In this document: positions 24,051 through 33,637 of the stretch, piece by piece
Layout: every line of letters starts with the position of its first letter
Position numbering within the stretch: the first letter of the stretch is position 1
From: Virgibacillus sp. AGTR
GTDB lineage: Bacteria; Bacillota; Bacilli; Bacillales; Amphibacillaceae
DNA: 64,000 bases
Direction: 5' to 3'
Assembly (NCBI RefSeq): GCF_016919725.2
Contig: NZ_JAJERH010000007.1
Span: 53,610-117,609 of the forward strand
The notes under the pieces: generated by a model
Seen by the model: the letters and a program-made list of their open reading frames with translations, nothing else
What the model was told of the DNA's origin: nothing
Database searches by the model: none
Program-made: the position numbers and the translations under genes

Positions 24051-24941
24051 TCACGTATACGGCCATTTTTGTTTTAATGCTTCGATAAATGCTTCCACGT
24101 TTTTTTTGCTTTTCATGATTGGTGAATAAACGTAGGAGAATGTTCGATTGAAGGTTGTGTTGTTTAGTCGGAGAATAGCGAGTTGGTTCTGTTGAACATC
24201 TCGCTCTATTACGCTATGCGAAAGCAGCGATAGCCCCATTCCTTTGATAACACTTTCTTTAACCCCTTGATTACTACTTATTGTAAGTATCGATTTCGCT
24301 TTTACCCCATTTGAACGAATGACATGATTAAGGTATTCCCTTGTACCAGAGCCTTCTTCTCGGGTCACCCAGGCTTGATTATGCAGTTCCTTCATCGTAA
24401 TGGTAGCTTTCTTTGCTAGTGGATGGTTGGTCGCAGCTAGAACATATAATTCATCCTGCATAAATGGATAAACAGAAAGCTCTTTATCATTCGTCTGCCC
24501 TTCAATTAAACCGATATCAACCTGGAATAGTCGTACTCGCTGGACAATTTCTTCTGTGTTGCCAATGACTACTTCGAGAGTAAGCTCAGGGTATTTATCT
24601 TGAAGCTCAACGAGTAAATCGGGAATGATATATTCTCCAATGGTGAAGCTGGCGCCAATTTTTAAATTGCCCTTAATAGTCTGGTGATGTTCCATGATAT
24701 CCTGCTTTGTCTGTTCGTAGATTGTTAGAATTTGTTTAGCACGGTGGTATAGCACCTCTCCAGTGGGCGAAATTTGCATGGATTTAGGTGAACGTATGAT
24801 TAATTCTGTACCGAACTCTTTCTCTAAATTTTTTATATGCAGGCTGACACTAGGTTGTGATATATGTAATTTCTCAGCTGTCTTCGTAAAATTCCTTTCC
24901 TCTACTAACGCGACATAGGTGCGCAATGCATCATAGTACAA
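24051..24941 (-). CDS. LysR-type regulator (CysL/YeiE-like)
   Basis: 296 residues: an N-terminal winged helix-turn-helix (TKTAEKLHISQPSVSLHIKN at about 18-37) and a two-lobed periplasmic-binding-like effector domain. The start is TTG at 24941, with GGGGAGAAG about 9 bases upstream. It is divergent from a YeiH family exporter. This LysR-YeiH pairing is common, and related regulators (YeiE, CysL) respond to sulfite or sulfur status, so control of the neighbour is likely. Confidence 0.87.
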   Translation of the reverse strand: MYYDALRTYVALVEERNFTKTAEKLHISQPSVSLHIKNLEKEFGTELIIRSPKSMQISPTGEVLYHRAKQILTIYEQTKQDIMEHHQTIKGNLKIGASFTIGEYIIPDLLVELQDKYPELTLEVVIGNTEEIVQRVRLFQVDIGLIEGQTNDKELSVYPFMQDELYVLAATNHPLAKKATITMKELHNQAWVTREEGSGTREYLNHVIRSNGVKAKSILTISSNQGVKESVIKGMGLSLLSHSVIERDVQQNQLAILRLNNTTFNRTFSYVYSPIMKSKKNVEAFIEALKQKWPYT

Positions 24942-24955
24942 GTTAAACTTCTCCC

Positions 24956-25016
24956 CTTATTATTAATATTACTAATAGTTATAATTATATATATGTATTT
25001 TACTAATAATAATACT
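24956..25016. promoter_or_regulatory. Divergent LysR/yeiH promoter region with TTATTA/TAATAA repeats
   Basis: TTATTATTAATATTACTAAT near 24957 and TTACTAATAATAATAC near 25000 are dyad-rich AT repeats between the divergent genes, of the T-N11-A kind bound by LysR regulators. Exact boxes cannot be set by eye. Confidence 0.3.
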
Positions 25017-25060
25017 TTCGGTAAAGTTTAAGTAGAAACCACTTAAAGGAAGTGTCGGTA

Positions 25061-26080
25061 ATGGGGAAAGCAATTGGTAACCATCAGGCAGATAAGTATG
25101 CCTTTGTGAAAGGGGTAGGTATTACATTACTTATCGCTATTATTGCAAAGTATGTTGCTCAGCTACCATTCTTATCAATTATGGGACAGTTAGTTATCGC
25201 AATTATTATCGGAATGGTATGGAAAGCGACTATCGGTGTTCGGGAAAATTTACAGGCTGGGGTGACATTCTCGAATAAGAAATTATTGCGCTTTGGCATT
25301 ATCTTATTAGGAATGCGGTTAAACTTAGCCGATATTTATAACGCGGGTATTGGCGTATTTCTAATTGCTGCTATATGTCTGGTAGTAACTTTATTTATTG
25401 TTTATGGGTTAACAAAATGGTTTGGTGTAGGCAAACGACTTGGAATCTTAACGGCATGTGGAACAGCTATTTGCGGTGCGGCTGCTGTTGTAGCTATCGC
25501 GCCACAAGTAAAAGCGAAGGATGATGAAACAGCAGTAGGTGCTGCCACTGTTGCTGTATTAGGAACGATTTTTACATTAATTTATACGGTTTTATATACA
25601 GCTTTACATTTATCACCAGCTGGTTACGGTGTATTCACTGGGGCAACACTGCATGAAGTAGCTCATGTGGTGGCAGCAGCTACGGCTGGAGGGAATGATG
25701 CCGTAGATTTAGCCGTTATTGTCAAATTAACACGGGTGGCATTACTAGTGCCAGTAGCTATCATCATTGGTTATCTCTTTCAGCGAGGTAGTGGGCAAAC
25801 AGAAAGCAGGCTATCCATGTCTATCATTCCTTGGTTTATTATAGGATTTATTGCAATGAGCGGATTTAATACCCTTGGGATTGTATCCGAGGAGGTTGCA
25901 GGAGTAATTGTTAATATCGCTTACTTGCTTATTGCTATGGCAATGGCAGGTCTCGGTTTAAATGTCGATATAAAAACCTTCCGCAAATTAGGTATGAAAT
26001 CATTTGCTGCGGGAATCATTGGTTCGGTTATTTTAGCTGTTTTAGGGTATACACTTGTAGTGTTATTCTCTATAAATTAA
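25061..26080 (+). CDS. yeiH: YeiH family (UPF0324) putative exporter
   Basis: 339-residue membrane protein with about 10 hydrophobic segments and family motifs LLRFGIILLGMRL, ACGTAICGAAAVVAIAP and GATLHEVAHVVAAATAGG. Members are thought to be sulfate/sulfite-type exporters, but direct proof is thin. The ATG at 25061 is 10 bases after AAAGGA; an in-frame GTG at 25052 would abut that site. Divergent from its likely LysR regulator. The 425 bases downstream hold only a weak hairpin (about 26141-26176) and AT-rich sequence. Confidence 0.85.
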   Translation: MGKAIGNHQADKYAFVKGVGITLLIAIIAKYVAQLPFLSIMGQLVIAIIIGMVWKATIGVRENLQAGVTFSNKKLLRFGIILLGMRLNLADIYNAGIGVFLIAAICLVVTLFIVYGLTKWFGVGKRLGILTACGTAICGAAAVVAIAPQVKAKDDETAVGAATVAVLGTIFTLIYTVLYTALHLSPAGYGVFTGATLHEVAHVVAAATAGGNDAVDLAVIVKLTRVALLVPVAIIIGYLFQRGSGQTESRLSMSIIPWFIIGFIAMSGFNTLGIVSEEVAGVIVNIAYLLIAMAMAGLGLNVDIKTFRKLGMKSFAAGIIGSVILAVLGYTLVVLFSIN

Positions 26081-26505
26081 GCCAAATCGTTTTTTAATAA
26101 TATAATGTGTGTAAATGTAATTATCATAGTTTTCGAATACCGATATAATATCGTTTGTCTAGCGATTTATATCGGTTATTTGAGTCTCTTAAAATTATCG
26201 TGAAGTGTTATTAAAAAAGTAGCAGTTACCATTTTTTATCCCCCTGTGGATATATTAAAACGCACCTGATTTCTATTATTAATGACCCTCATGGATTAAA
26301 GTATTATGTAGATATTTAGGATATAAATGGTTTTTTAGCAGTGAAAGGTATAAATGAGCTATTGCTTAAATACTATCTTTTTTATCTTGCTAAGTTGATT
26401 TGTAGGTATTAAGATTCATTTTCACACTTGGGTGACAGGAAATATTGACGGATGTTATTCGTTAGCGGAAGATATAAAAAAAGGGCTGAAAAAGGAGGTC
26501 TTTTT

Positions 26506-27636
26506 TTGAAAGCTATTCTCGTCGATGATGAACAGCTGGCATTAGATTTCCTAGAGCGGAAGCTTCATCAGATAGGTAATGTACAAATTATTGATAAATT
26601 CATTGATCCTCTTCAAGCAAAGAATTGCATTTTACGATCTCATGTCGATGTCGTCTTTTTAGATATTCATTTACCAGAGATAAATGGTTTGCAGCTAGCT
26701 GAGCAAATAATGGAAAGCAAGCCAAATATAACGATCGTTTTTGTAACCATCTATGATCAATATGCTGTACATGCTTTTGAAATTAACGCATTAGATTATG
26801 TTGTCAAACCTTTACAACTGGATCGATTACATAAAACTGTATCACGTATAAATGCACGTCTTGCTATGCCTCAACAGGAGTCTCCAGGCGAAAAGAGTAA
26901 GATTCAAGTAAATGTTTGTAGACAGCTAACAATTGTAAACGAAGCAGGTAAAGCTGAAACTTTAAGTTGGCGGACAGCCCGAGCACAAGAGCTATTTCTC
27001 TATTTATTGCAAAATAGAGAACAGCCTGTTCGGAAATCAGTCTTAATTGATCTATTTTGGAACGATTGTGATTTAGATAAAATATACCCCCTGTTGTATA
27101 CGACGGTATATAATATGCGTAAAACGTTAAAAAGGTATAGCCACCATTTTTATATCCAGAGTACGAAAGAAGGGTATATTCTTCGTACAGAGGATGTAAC
27201 AATTGATGTTGAGGAATGGGAAAGAAGGCTTAATTCAGCACAGCCGCTTATTTTGGAAGCGGTTGAAGAATATGAGGAGATTATGAATGTATACACAGGT
27301 GCCTATCTTCAGGAATATGATTATTGGTGGGCGGAGGCTGAACGACATCGACTTGAGCAAACTTGGCTTGATTTTTCGTTTCAATTAGCTGAACTTTATC
27401 AGAAAAAAGGAGATATAAAAAAAGCAATACATTGGTATACCAATATATGTAATCAACAGCCAGGTACGGAAGAAGCTTACGTAGCCTTAATGAAATTATA
27501 TGCTATGGAGGGTAATCCTAAATTAGTTGACCAACAATTTGACCAGTTAAACAGGGATATGTTAGTTGAATTAAACATAACGCCAAGTCTTGAAACCATT
27601 CAATGGTACAATCATTGGAAGAAAGTTAGTAAGTAA
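26506..27636 (+). CDS. Response regulator with receiver and BTAD output domain
   Basis: 376 residues. A receiver domain (1 to about 125) begins KAILVDDEQLA, has the phosphoacceptor in VVFLDIHLPEINGLQ (about D54) and the lysine in ALDYVVKP. A winged-helix OmpR/SARP-type DNA-binding region (about 145-230: RTARAQELFLYLLQNREQPV, LYTTVYNMRKTLKRY) and a helical BTAD/TPR domain follow to the end. TTG start, 7 bases after AAAGGAGG. It lies tail to tail with the large hybrid kinase at 28050, its probable partner. Target genes unknown. Confidence 0.85.
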   Translation: MKAILVDDEQLALDFLERKLHQIGNVQIIDKFIDPLQAKNCILRSHVDVVFLDIHLPEINGLQLAEQIMESKPNITIVFVTIYDQYAVHAFEINALDYVVKPLQLDRLHKTVSRINARLAMPQQESPGEKSKIQVNVCRQLTIVNEAGKAETLSWRTARAQELFLYLLQNREQPVRKSVLIDLFWNDCDLDKIYPLLYTTVYNMRKTLKRYSHHFYIQSTKEGYILRTEDVTIDVEEWERRLNSAQPLILEAVEEYEEIMNVYTGAYLQEYDYWWAEAERHRLEQTWLDFSFQLAELYQKKGDIKKAIHWYTNICNQQPGTEEAYVALMKLYAMEGNPKLVDQQFDQLNRDMLVELNITPSLETIQWYNHWKKVSK

Positions 27637-27895
27637 ATTTCTTGTATGCTATTGCTTAAAGGATTAATTATCGCTACTGATAGACGGATTACTGACAAAA
27701 TGGTTGCGAGGTATTTAAACTTCTGTTCAGAACAATGTTGTATATAGTTATATAAGGATTAAATGAGCTTTATTAATCCTTCAGAATGATAAAAAATATT
27801 TGTTTTAATCTCTTCTTTACAGGCATTGGCGTTCTCTTCTAGTTGAGAAGAAAAAAATCGAATGATAGGGTGATATAGTGTAACGAATACGGCGC

Positions 27896-27936
27896 AAAAA
27901 ACCTGATGTGATTGATCCAAATTACATCAGGTTTTT
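27896..27936. terminator. Bidirectional terminator between regulator and kinase
   Basis: AAAAAACCTGATGT pairs with ACATCAGGTTTTT, with A and T runs on both sides, so it can stop transcripts from either direction. Confidence 0.8.
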
Positions 27937-28049
27937 CTCATATATACAAGATAACCTAATACCATTATACAGTCGTATTCTACAAATTAATAAAGTGATC
28001 GAAATGGTCTGATTATCGATCCAATTGACTAATAGGAGACAAATCTCAT

Positions 28050-31000
28050 TTACGGCTGAGTTTTCGGTACGCAGAAGCTTACGGTGGTTCCTTTATCTGG
28101 AATGCTTGTAATGTCTAATCCTTGTCCATACGCTTTGATTAATCGATGATTCGTATTAGCTAATCCAACCCCACTAGTGCTAAGGTGGTTATTAAGAATC
28201 TTGTCAGCCTTCCATTTTTCCATACCTATACCATCATCTGCAATAGTTACTTTAAAAAAAGCATCATGATTTATAAGTTGTATGCGAACATTACCACCCT
28301 GAGTCCGTTTTAGTATGCCATGATGGATCGCATTCTCAACGAGTGTTTGAATAGCCATTGGTGGTATCATCAGGCTATTGTTCTCCTCAAGATCCCAATC
28401 TACATTTATTCTGTCGCCAAATCGTTCCTTCTCTATATATAAATAGGAGCGAATCAAATCAAGCTCATCTGCTAACGGAATAGTTGTCTCTGTGTTTTTT
28501 CCATCAAAGCTTCTTTGTAAGTAATTTCCGAATTCATTAAGCAGGTGGATCATTCTTTTCGTATCAATTTCACTTAATGATGCAATCGTATTTAACGTAT
28601 TAAATAAGAAGTGCGGCTGTATTTGCGCTTGTAACCATGCAGCTTCTATCTGAAGATGTTTTTTAATAGATGTTCTTAGGTTCGTTAAAGCTCGAACACG
28701 TGACTTTAGCTCTAAGGATTCTGCCGGCTTTATTACATAATCGTTTGCACCTGAAAGAAAGGCAGTGTGTATATCTTCTGATTCGTTACGTGCAGTAAGT
28801 AGTAGAATGGGTAATTCTGAAATAGAATATTGTTTACGGATATGTCTGGTCAATTCGTATCCAGACATATTTGGCATCATAACATCGGAAATGATTAAAT
28901 CCCACTCCCGTTGGTGAAGCAACGTTAATGCCTCCTTTCCAGAATTTGCTGTCGAAATATAAAACTCTGAACTAAGCATTTTCGTTAAGATTTGTAAATT
29001 AATCGGGTCGTCATCGACGAGAATAATTCTTTGTTTATTATCCCCTTCCTCCTCTAAGGGAGAGAATTTAGGTGTTTCTGACTTTAAGTCTCCCAATGGT
29101 TTTAACGTATCTGAAGGGGAATGAATGGTTGTAGCAACTTCTGATTCTCCTTTTTTATGATCAGTATTTTTAGCTATTGGTAATGTGAAAGAAAATATAG
29201 AACCTTTACCAGGCGTAGACTCGACATGGATTGATCCGCCGTGTAGCTCAATTAGCTGTTTGCATATGCTTAACCCAAGTCCAATTCCTCCAATACCTGA
29301 ATTCGTATCTGTGTTTTCCTGTTCATACGGTAGAAAGATTTTTTGTAACGTACGATTATCCATTCCCCGTCCTGTATCTGTTATATGAATAACTGCCATG
29401 TGATTCTTTCTACTCGCAGTGACGGTAATTGTCCCTTCATCTGAATATTTAACCGCATTGTGAAGCAGATTAAATAATATTTGGATCAAACGATTTTCAT
29501 CAGCAAATACGTAAGGGAACGATTCTGGTATAACAACCTTAAAAGTTATTGGTTTCCGTTGGGTCATAAATTGGAGCATATCTACCACACCATTTGTAAT
29601 AGTTTGTACATGAACGCGCTGTTTTTGTAATTGTACGTTTGGTTCCTTCAAACGTGTTATATCAAGGATGTCATTCAATGTGTAGGACATGCGACGACCT
29701 ATCATAACTAATAGTTGTAAGTGTTCCTTGTCTTTTATGGAAAAAGAGCCTGAAGTTAGTATCGTTTCCGCGATGTTGATGATACCATGAAGTGGATTCC
29801 GTAATTCATGAGCTGCATTTGCTAAAAACTCATCTTTTATCTTATCCACCCTTTTTAATTCTATGGCTTGACGTTCATTTTGCTTCGCAATATGCAAATG
29901 GAGTCGAAATAGATAACAAGCAAATAAAATCACTGCAATGATGATATCAAACGGATAATAGGTTAACTCCAGCCATTTTCCCTTTATTGCTCCCCACACC
30001 GTACTATTAACCATACTTATTACTGATAATAATAAGTAGATGGCATCTCTTTTCCCGTTACGTATCGACTTCCAAATTAAAACGATTGTATATATATAAG
30101 GAATATAGCTTAGTTTTAATGTGATTCGTCCAATATAAAAAGTATATGGAAAAGGGGATACTAAAAGCACAATTGACAAAACACAGAATAATATTAAAAT
30201 CCAACGTGAGAGTAGTACTTGTTTTGAGTTGAAAAGTACTTGCTTAATAAATAGAAGAGCAAAAAGATTTATATAAATATAAGGTATATAATTAAGCTTT
30301 ATCGACCATTCATAATTTATTGGCAACCAATGAAGTAATAGCTTACTATCATCTAATAAGGTTGCAAACATGGAAGAAATAAGAACTAGAGAAAAATAAA
30401 CTAACTCTGTTTTTCTATTTCCAATTATATAAAGAATAAATGCATATACACAGTGTAAAAGTAAAATAATGAAGGTCATAACTTCCAGGTTTTTTAAGGA
30501 ATTCGTTTCATGATTAATCGCTTGTGCCGTTCCAAATTTGATAGGTTTTATGATTCCACCAGAATGATAGTCATAGTTTGCTACATGTATGATAATTTCC
30601 ATAGTATTTGCTTCTGTTTGAAAGAAAGTGGAAAAGGGGAGTGATTCAGGTTTGTATTGGTTTGGATATTTTGCTGGCTTCCCCGAGCCTCCAATGAGTT
30701 TACCACTGATGTAAATGTCGAAAGCTGATGCAATTCGTTGTATTTGCACACCATAGAGTTTTTCTTTACTTTTAGGGAGTAAAACCTGTAGACGATATGT
30801 GCCGTAACCATATGGGGATCGCTTGTCTACACTATTTTGCGACTTTTCAGGAACAGTAATAAAATGGTTAACCGCTTTAGCACGTTTGTCAAAAGAGCTA
30901 GGGGTTAGAAATTGATTTGGATAAAATTCCCATTCTCCATCAAGGGTAATCAAATGATAATTCGTAAACTTCCAATTTTGAAAATCTATTACCCCATCCT

Positions 31001-31118
31001 TGGCATGTGGATGGTCTGGTGTTTTATGATAAGTAATCCAGATAATTCGAATACTGTTTAGCGTTAGGAGTAATAGACTAATGATTAGAAAAATCTTTCT
31101 ATTGGTTAACGGGTTCAT
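28050..31118 (-). CDS. Hybrid sensor kinase: 7TMR-DISM, HisKA, ATPase, receiver, second LytS-type kinase
   Basis: 1022 residues. After a first membrane helix comes an extracytoplasmic jelly-roll-like domain (about 40-200, LDGEWEFYPNQF...GTYRLQV...IQRIASAFDIYISG), then about seven membrane helices (about 205-400). The cytoplasmic part has HisKA (ELRNPLHG with the histidine near 435), an HATPase (GIGGIGLGLSICKQL), a receiver (IILVDDDPIN, D near 741 in DVMMPNMSGYEL), a second histidine-kinase unit of the LytS type (QIQPHFLFNTLNTIASL, H near 837) and a second HATPase (ENAIHHG, GVGLANTNHRL). Start 31118 is used because AGAGG lies 9 bases before it; the ATG at 31127 abuts that site. Ligand unknown; jelly-roll DISM domains often bind carbohydrates. 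Confidence 0.87.
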   Translation of the reverse strand: MNPLTNRKIFLIISLLLLTLNSIRIIWITYHKTPDHPHAKDGVIDFQNWKFTNYHLITLDGEWEFYPNQFLTPSSFDKRAKAVNHFITVPEKSQNSVDKRSPYGYGTYRLQVLLPKSKEKLYGVQIQRIASAFDIYISGKLIGGSGKPAKYPNQYKPESLPFSTFFQTEANTMEIIIHVANYDYHSGGIIKPIKFGTAQAINHETNSLKNLEVMTFIILLLHCVYAFILYIIGNRKTELVYFSLVLISSMFATLLDDSKLLLHWLPINYEWSIKLNYIPYIYINLFALLFIKQVLFNSKQVLLSRWILILFCVLSIVLLVSPFPYTFYIGRITLKLSYIPYIYTIVLIWKSIRNGKRDAIYLLLSVISMVNSTVWGAIKGKWLELTYYPFDIIIAVILFACYLFRLHLHIAKQNERQAIELKRVDKIKDEFLANAAHELRNPLHGIINIAETILTSGSFSIKDKEHLQLLVMIGRRMSYTLNDILDITRLKEPNVQLQKQRVHVQTITNGVVDMLQFMTQRKPITFKVVIPESFPYVFADENRLIQILFNLLHNAVKYSDEGTITVTASRKNHMAVIHITDTGRGMDNRTLQKIFLPYEQENTDTNSGIGGIGLGLSICKQLIELHGGSIHVESTPGKGSIFSFTLPIAKNTDHKKGESEVATTIHSPSDTLKPLGDLKSETPKFSPLEEEGDNKQRIILVDDDPINLQILTKMLSSEFYISTANSGKEALTLLHQREWDLIISDVMMPNMSGYELTRHIRKQYSISELPILLLTARNESEDIHTAFLSGANDYVIKPAESLELKSRVRALTNLRTSIKKHLQIEAAWLQAQIQPHFLFNTLNTIASLSEIDTKRMIHLLNEFGNYLQRSFDGKNTETTIPLADELDLIRSYLYIEKERFGDRINVDWDLEENNSLMIPPMAIQTLVENAIHHGILKRTQGGNVRIQLINHDAFFKVTIADDGIGMEKWKADKILNNHLSTSGVGLANTNHRLIKAYGQGLDITSIPDKGTTVSFCVPKTQP

Positions 31119-31299
31119 GTTTTTCATCCTCTAAAAATCAATGAATACATAATTTGTAATCAATGATTATGGTGGTAGATTTCATTTATTATACCGTCAA
31201 TTGTTAAATTGATAATATTGAACATTGTTTCAAAAATTTGAATATAGTTACATCTACGATATAGAAACGCTTGTCATTGTAGAGAGCAATATATTACAA

Positions 31300-31950
31300 T
31301 CAATAACTCTTATTCATGACATTTTTTGAAAATTTAATGACTTTATTTCGTTTGTTAATCCCAATTTTTTTATATGCATGACTTACATAATCCCTTATAG
31401 TCTTTTCACTTAAATGTAGCGTAATGGCAATTTCTTTATTGTTATACTCTTTGTATAAAAGATAGAGAATATCTAGCTCACGTAACGTAACAACTATTCC
31501 TCGCTGCAGTAACCTAAATTTCATTCTCTGTTTATCTTGTAATTGAATTATTTGAATATGATTCAGGATGAGCTTAGGTATCTCCCCGGATAAAATATAA
31601 TGACTATGGTAGACATTTCGTATACTATTAATAAAATTTCTACTATTAATATTGTTTAGTATAAAACCATTGACCCCTTCTTCTAGTCCTCTAAGTACTA
31701 AGTCTTGATGACAATCTTGCATCATATAGATAATCTTAATATGATTAACTATACGTTTTAAAGCAATCGTTGTTTGGATAACATTGATATTCTTCACTTT
31801 AGTATTGAATATAATAACATCTGGTTTTCGTTCTTTTGCTGTTTTAAATAGTTGATTCTTATTAAGCGTTGTTCCCAATAATTTCATATCCGCTTCTTTT
31901 TCTATAATTAGTCTTAGACCGTTACTAAAAAATTTCATCATAATCAACAT
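31300..31950 (-). CDS. LuxR/NarL-type regulator with degenerate receiver
   Basis: 216 residues. The C-terminus is a normal LuxR helix-turn-helix (TLRELDILYLLYKEYNNKEI then AITLHLSEKTIRDYVSHAYK). The N-terminal half has receiver fold features (GLRLIIEKE, GVNGFILNN), but the conserved acidic pair after strand 1 reads MM (MLIMMKFF) and the phosphoacceptor position reads Asn (VIIFNTKV). It is therefore unlikely to be controlled by phosphorylation. Lies upstream of the hybrid kinase gene on the same strand, 180 bases away, without an obvious operon link. No clear ribosome binding site. Confidence 0.75.
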   Translation of the reverse strand: MLIMMKFFSNGLRLIIEKEADMKLLGTTLNKNQLFKTAKERKPDVIIFNTKVKNINVIQTTIALKRIVNHIKIIYMMQDCHQDLVLRGLEEGVNGFILNNINSRNFINSIRNVYHSHYILSGEIPKLILNHIQIIQLQDKQRMKFRLLQRGIVVTLRELDILYLLYKEYNNKEIAITLHLSEKTIRDYVSHAYKKIGINKRNKVIKFSKNVMNKSY

Positions 31951-32286
31951 ACAATATCCTAATCATTTGCAACATCTCCAAAAAGTGAAATATCAAGATA
32001 GATAATTAATTATTTCTATAAACTAAACATAAGGTATGTTTCTAAACATATTCTCTACATCTATTTTTTTACGAACAGTTTAGAATCAATGGTGGCAAAG
32101 TACGGAGGCATTGATATGAAGTTTAGGCTAGTAACTAAGAAATTACTTTAAATAAGGGGTGTTTGATGATATTGGGAATCAGCTAAGCTACAATATATCA
32201 ACAGAAATAATAGGGAAAGATGATACCGAATATAAGACTTTAAAATATGAAATTAATTATAGTTCGTTTTTTTATTAAAATAATTA
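31951..32286. other. AT-rich intergenic stretch, nothing recognised
   Basis: Holds the promoter side of the LuxR gene and the tail of a repeat-rich gap. I see no open frame with a ribosome binding site, no structured RNA and no repeat match. Confidence 0.5.
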
Positions 32287-32535
32287 ATATAGCACCTGAA
32301 ATATGTGAGACTCCTTGAAAAAGAAGAACGCTTTTTCTGCGTGCGATGTATTGCTGCCGAAGCCTTCCTTATCTAACGGGAACAGCACGGCCTGAGCTAA
32401 CTTGGTAACGTGTTTTTCTTTACCAAGTTAGCTCAGGCCGTGCCCGCGGAAAGCGAGTATATTTTCATGGTGCGGCGATGATACTCCTATCGATAACATG
32501 ATTATTCGTATTTTGAGTAATGAAGTTGTGTTTTG
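32287..32535 (+). repeat. Family B repeat with a 24-bp perfect hairpin
   Basis: Begins AGCACCTGAAATATGTGAGA and ends near TTTTGACCCAGCC. GCACGGCCTGAGCTAACTTG plus GTAA (32385-32408) pairs perfectly with 32420-32443 around an 11-base loop. Outside the hairpin it shares the blocks GGAAAGCGAGTATATTTTCA and GGTGCGGCGATGATACTCCT with the copy at 62022. No coding frame. Confidence 0.8.
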
Positions 32536-32562
32536 ACCCAGCCACTTATAAAACTCGAGACC

Positions 32563-32889
32563 TTACATGTCAAAAACGCTTTCGCTTTCTACTTTGCAGA
32601 TGCGTACAGCATATGTACGATACCATTCATCCCTGCCTTTCCTTTGAGCAGCTTGGTGAACAGCATGTTGCTTCCAATGATGAATTGCCTCTAGCGAATT
32701 CCAATAGGATATCGTAATACCAAGTCCTTTCTCGCGAACGCTCTCAACCCCTAGAAAACCTTCTTGCTTAGCGGCTAATTCTACCATTTTTTCAGCCATT
32801 TTATTATAACCGTTATCATTCTCCGTACGTTTTGATGTGAAAATAGCTGCGTAATATGGTGGTTTAGGTGTTTTGGCTATATCAGACAT
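32563..32889 (-). CDS. Antibiotic biosynthesis monooxygenase (ABM) domain protein
   Basis: 108 residues of the dimeric alpha-beta barrel fold: YYAAIFTSKR, then NGYNKMAEKMVELAAKQEGF, LGVES, GITISYWNSLEAIHHWKQHA and ending WYRTYAVRICKVE. This arrangement is typical of YgiN/ABM stress proteins; the exact reaction is unknown and no cofactor motif is evident. The start at 32889 is 7 bases after GGGAGG; the ATG at 32895 is too close to it. Stands alone between repeats. Confidence 0.82.
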   Translation of the reverse strand: MSDIAKTPKPPYYAAIFTSKRTENDNGYNKMAEKMVELAAKQEGFLGVESVREKGLGITISYWNSLEAIHHWKQHAVHQAAQRKGRDEWYRTYAVRICKVESESVFDM

Positions 32890-32961
32890 GGACATACCTC
32901 CCAGATAGTTAATTACCTTATTATATGTTTATACACGGTTGAATAATAGCATAATAACAAA

Positions 32962-33405
32962 TTTATCCCGCATATAACTGGCAGTAAGAACGCACTTTCA
33001 GAAATAAAGTGAAACCATAAGGATAAGTATGGTTTAAACTGCCAGTAAATGTCCGATTGGTTCACCTACCAATCCGTGGGGATAACCCACCCACGGATTG
33101 AAGTTTTACTTTATCCCGCATATAACTGGCAGTAAGAACGCACTTTCAGAAATAAAGTGAAACCATAAGGATAAGTATGGTTTAAACTGCCAGTAAATGT
33201 CCGATTGGTTCACCTACCAATCCGTGGGGATAACCCACCCACGGATTGAAGTTTTACTTTATCCCGCATATAACTGGCAGTAAGAACGCACTTTCAGAAA
33301 TAAAGTGAAATCATAAGGATAAGTATGGTTTAAACTGCCAGTAAATGTCCGATTGGTTCACCTACCAATCCGTGGGGATAAACCACCCACGGATTGAATT
33401 TTCAT
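32962..33405 (+). repeat. Family A repeat: three tandem 148-bp units
   Basis: Three nearly identical units start at 32962, 33110 and 33258 (TTTATCCCGCATATAACTGG), an exact 148-base period with only a few differences. Each unit contains nested inverted repeats: ACTGGCAGT/ACTGCCAGT enclosing CACTTT/AAAGTG and AAACCATA/TATGGTTT, then GATTGGT/ACCAATC and ATCCGTGGG/CCCACGGAT, then GAAGTTTTAC. No frame crosses it convincingly. Family A occurs at ten other places in this window, all in the same orientation. The next 230 bases (33406-33637) show nothing recognisable. Confidence 0.95.
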
Positions 33406-33637
33406 TTACTGTTTGTTCTATTTAAAAAAAGTTCATGCTTAACGGAGACGCACGCCTGTACAGACAAAAAATAACAAGAAAGTAAGTTAGTCTATGGGAA
33501 ATGATGGTGGGGAATCATTAGTGTTCCGGTAAATACTTCCTTTTGGCGACAACTGATTAGCAGTATAACAACGTGATATCTTACCAAGGCTTTTTCACCT
33601 AGGAGTCTACGTGTTGTTCCTCTACTAACATGAGACT

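Noticed and set aside
33090..33120. Insertion sequence ends or transposon
   Set aside because: Repeat families A to D have no transposase frame and I saw no clear target-site duplications, so I call them repeats only.
32962..33405. CRISPR array
   Set aside because: Three repeats with a 148-base period and no unique spacers; whole units are repeated, so this is a tandem repeat.
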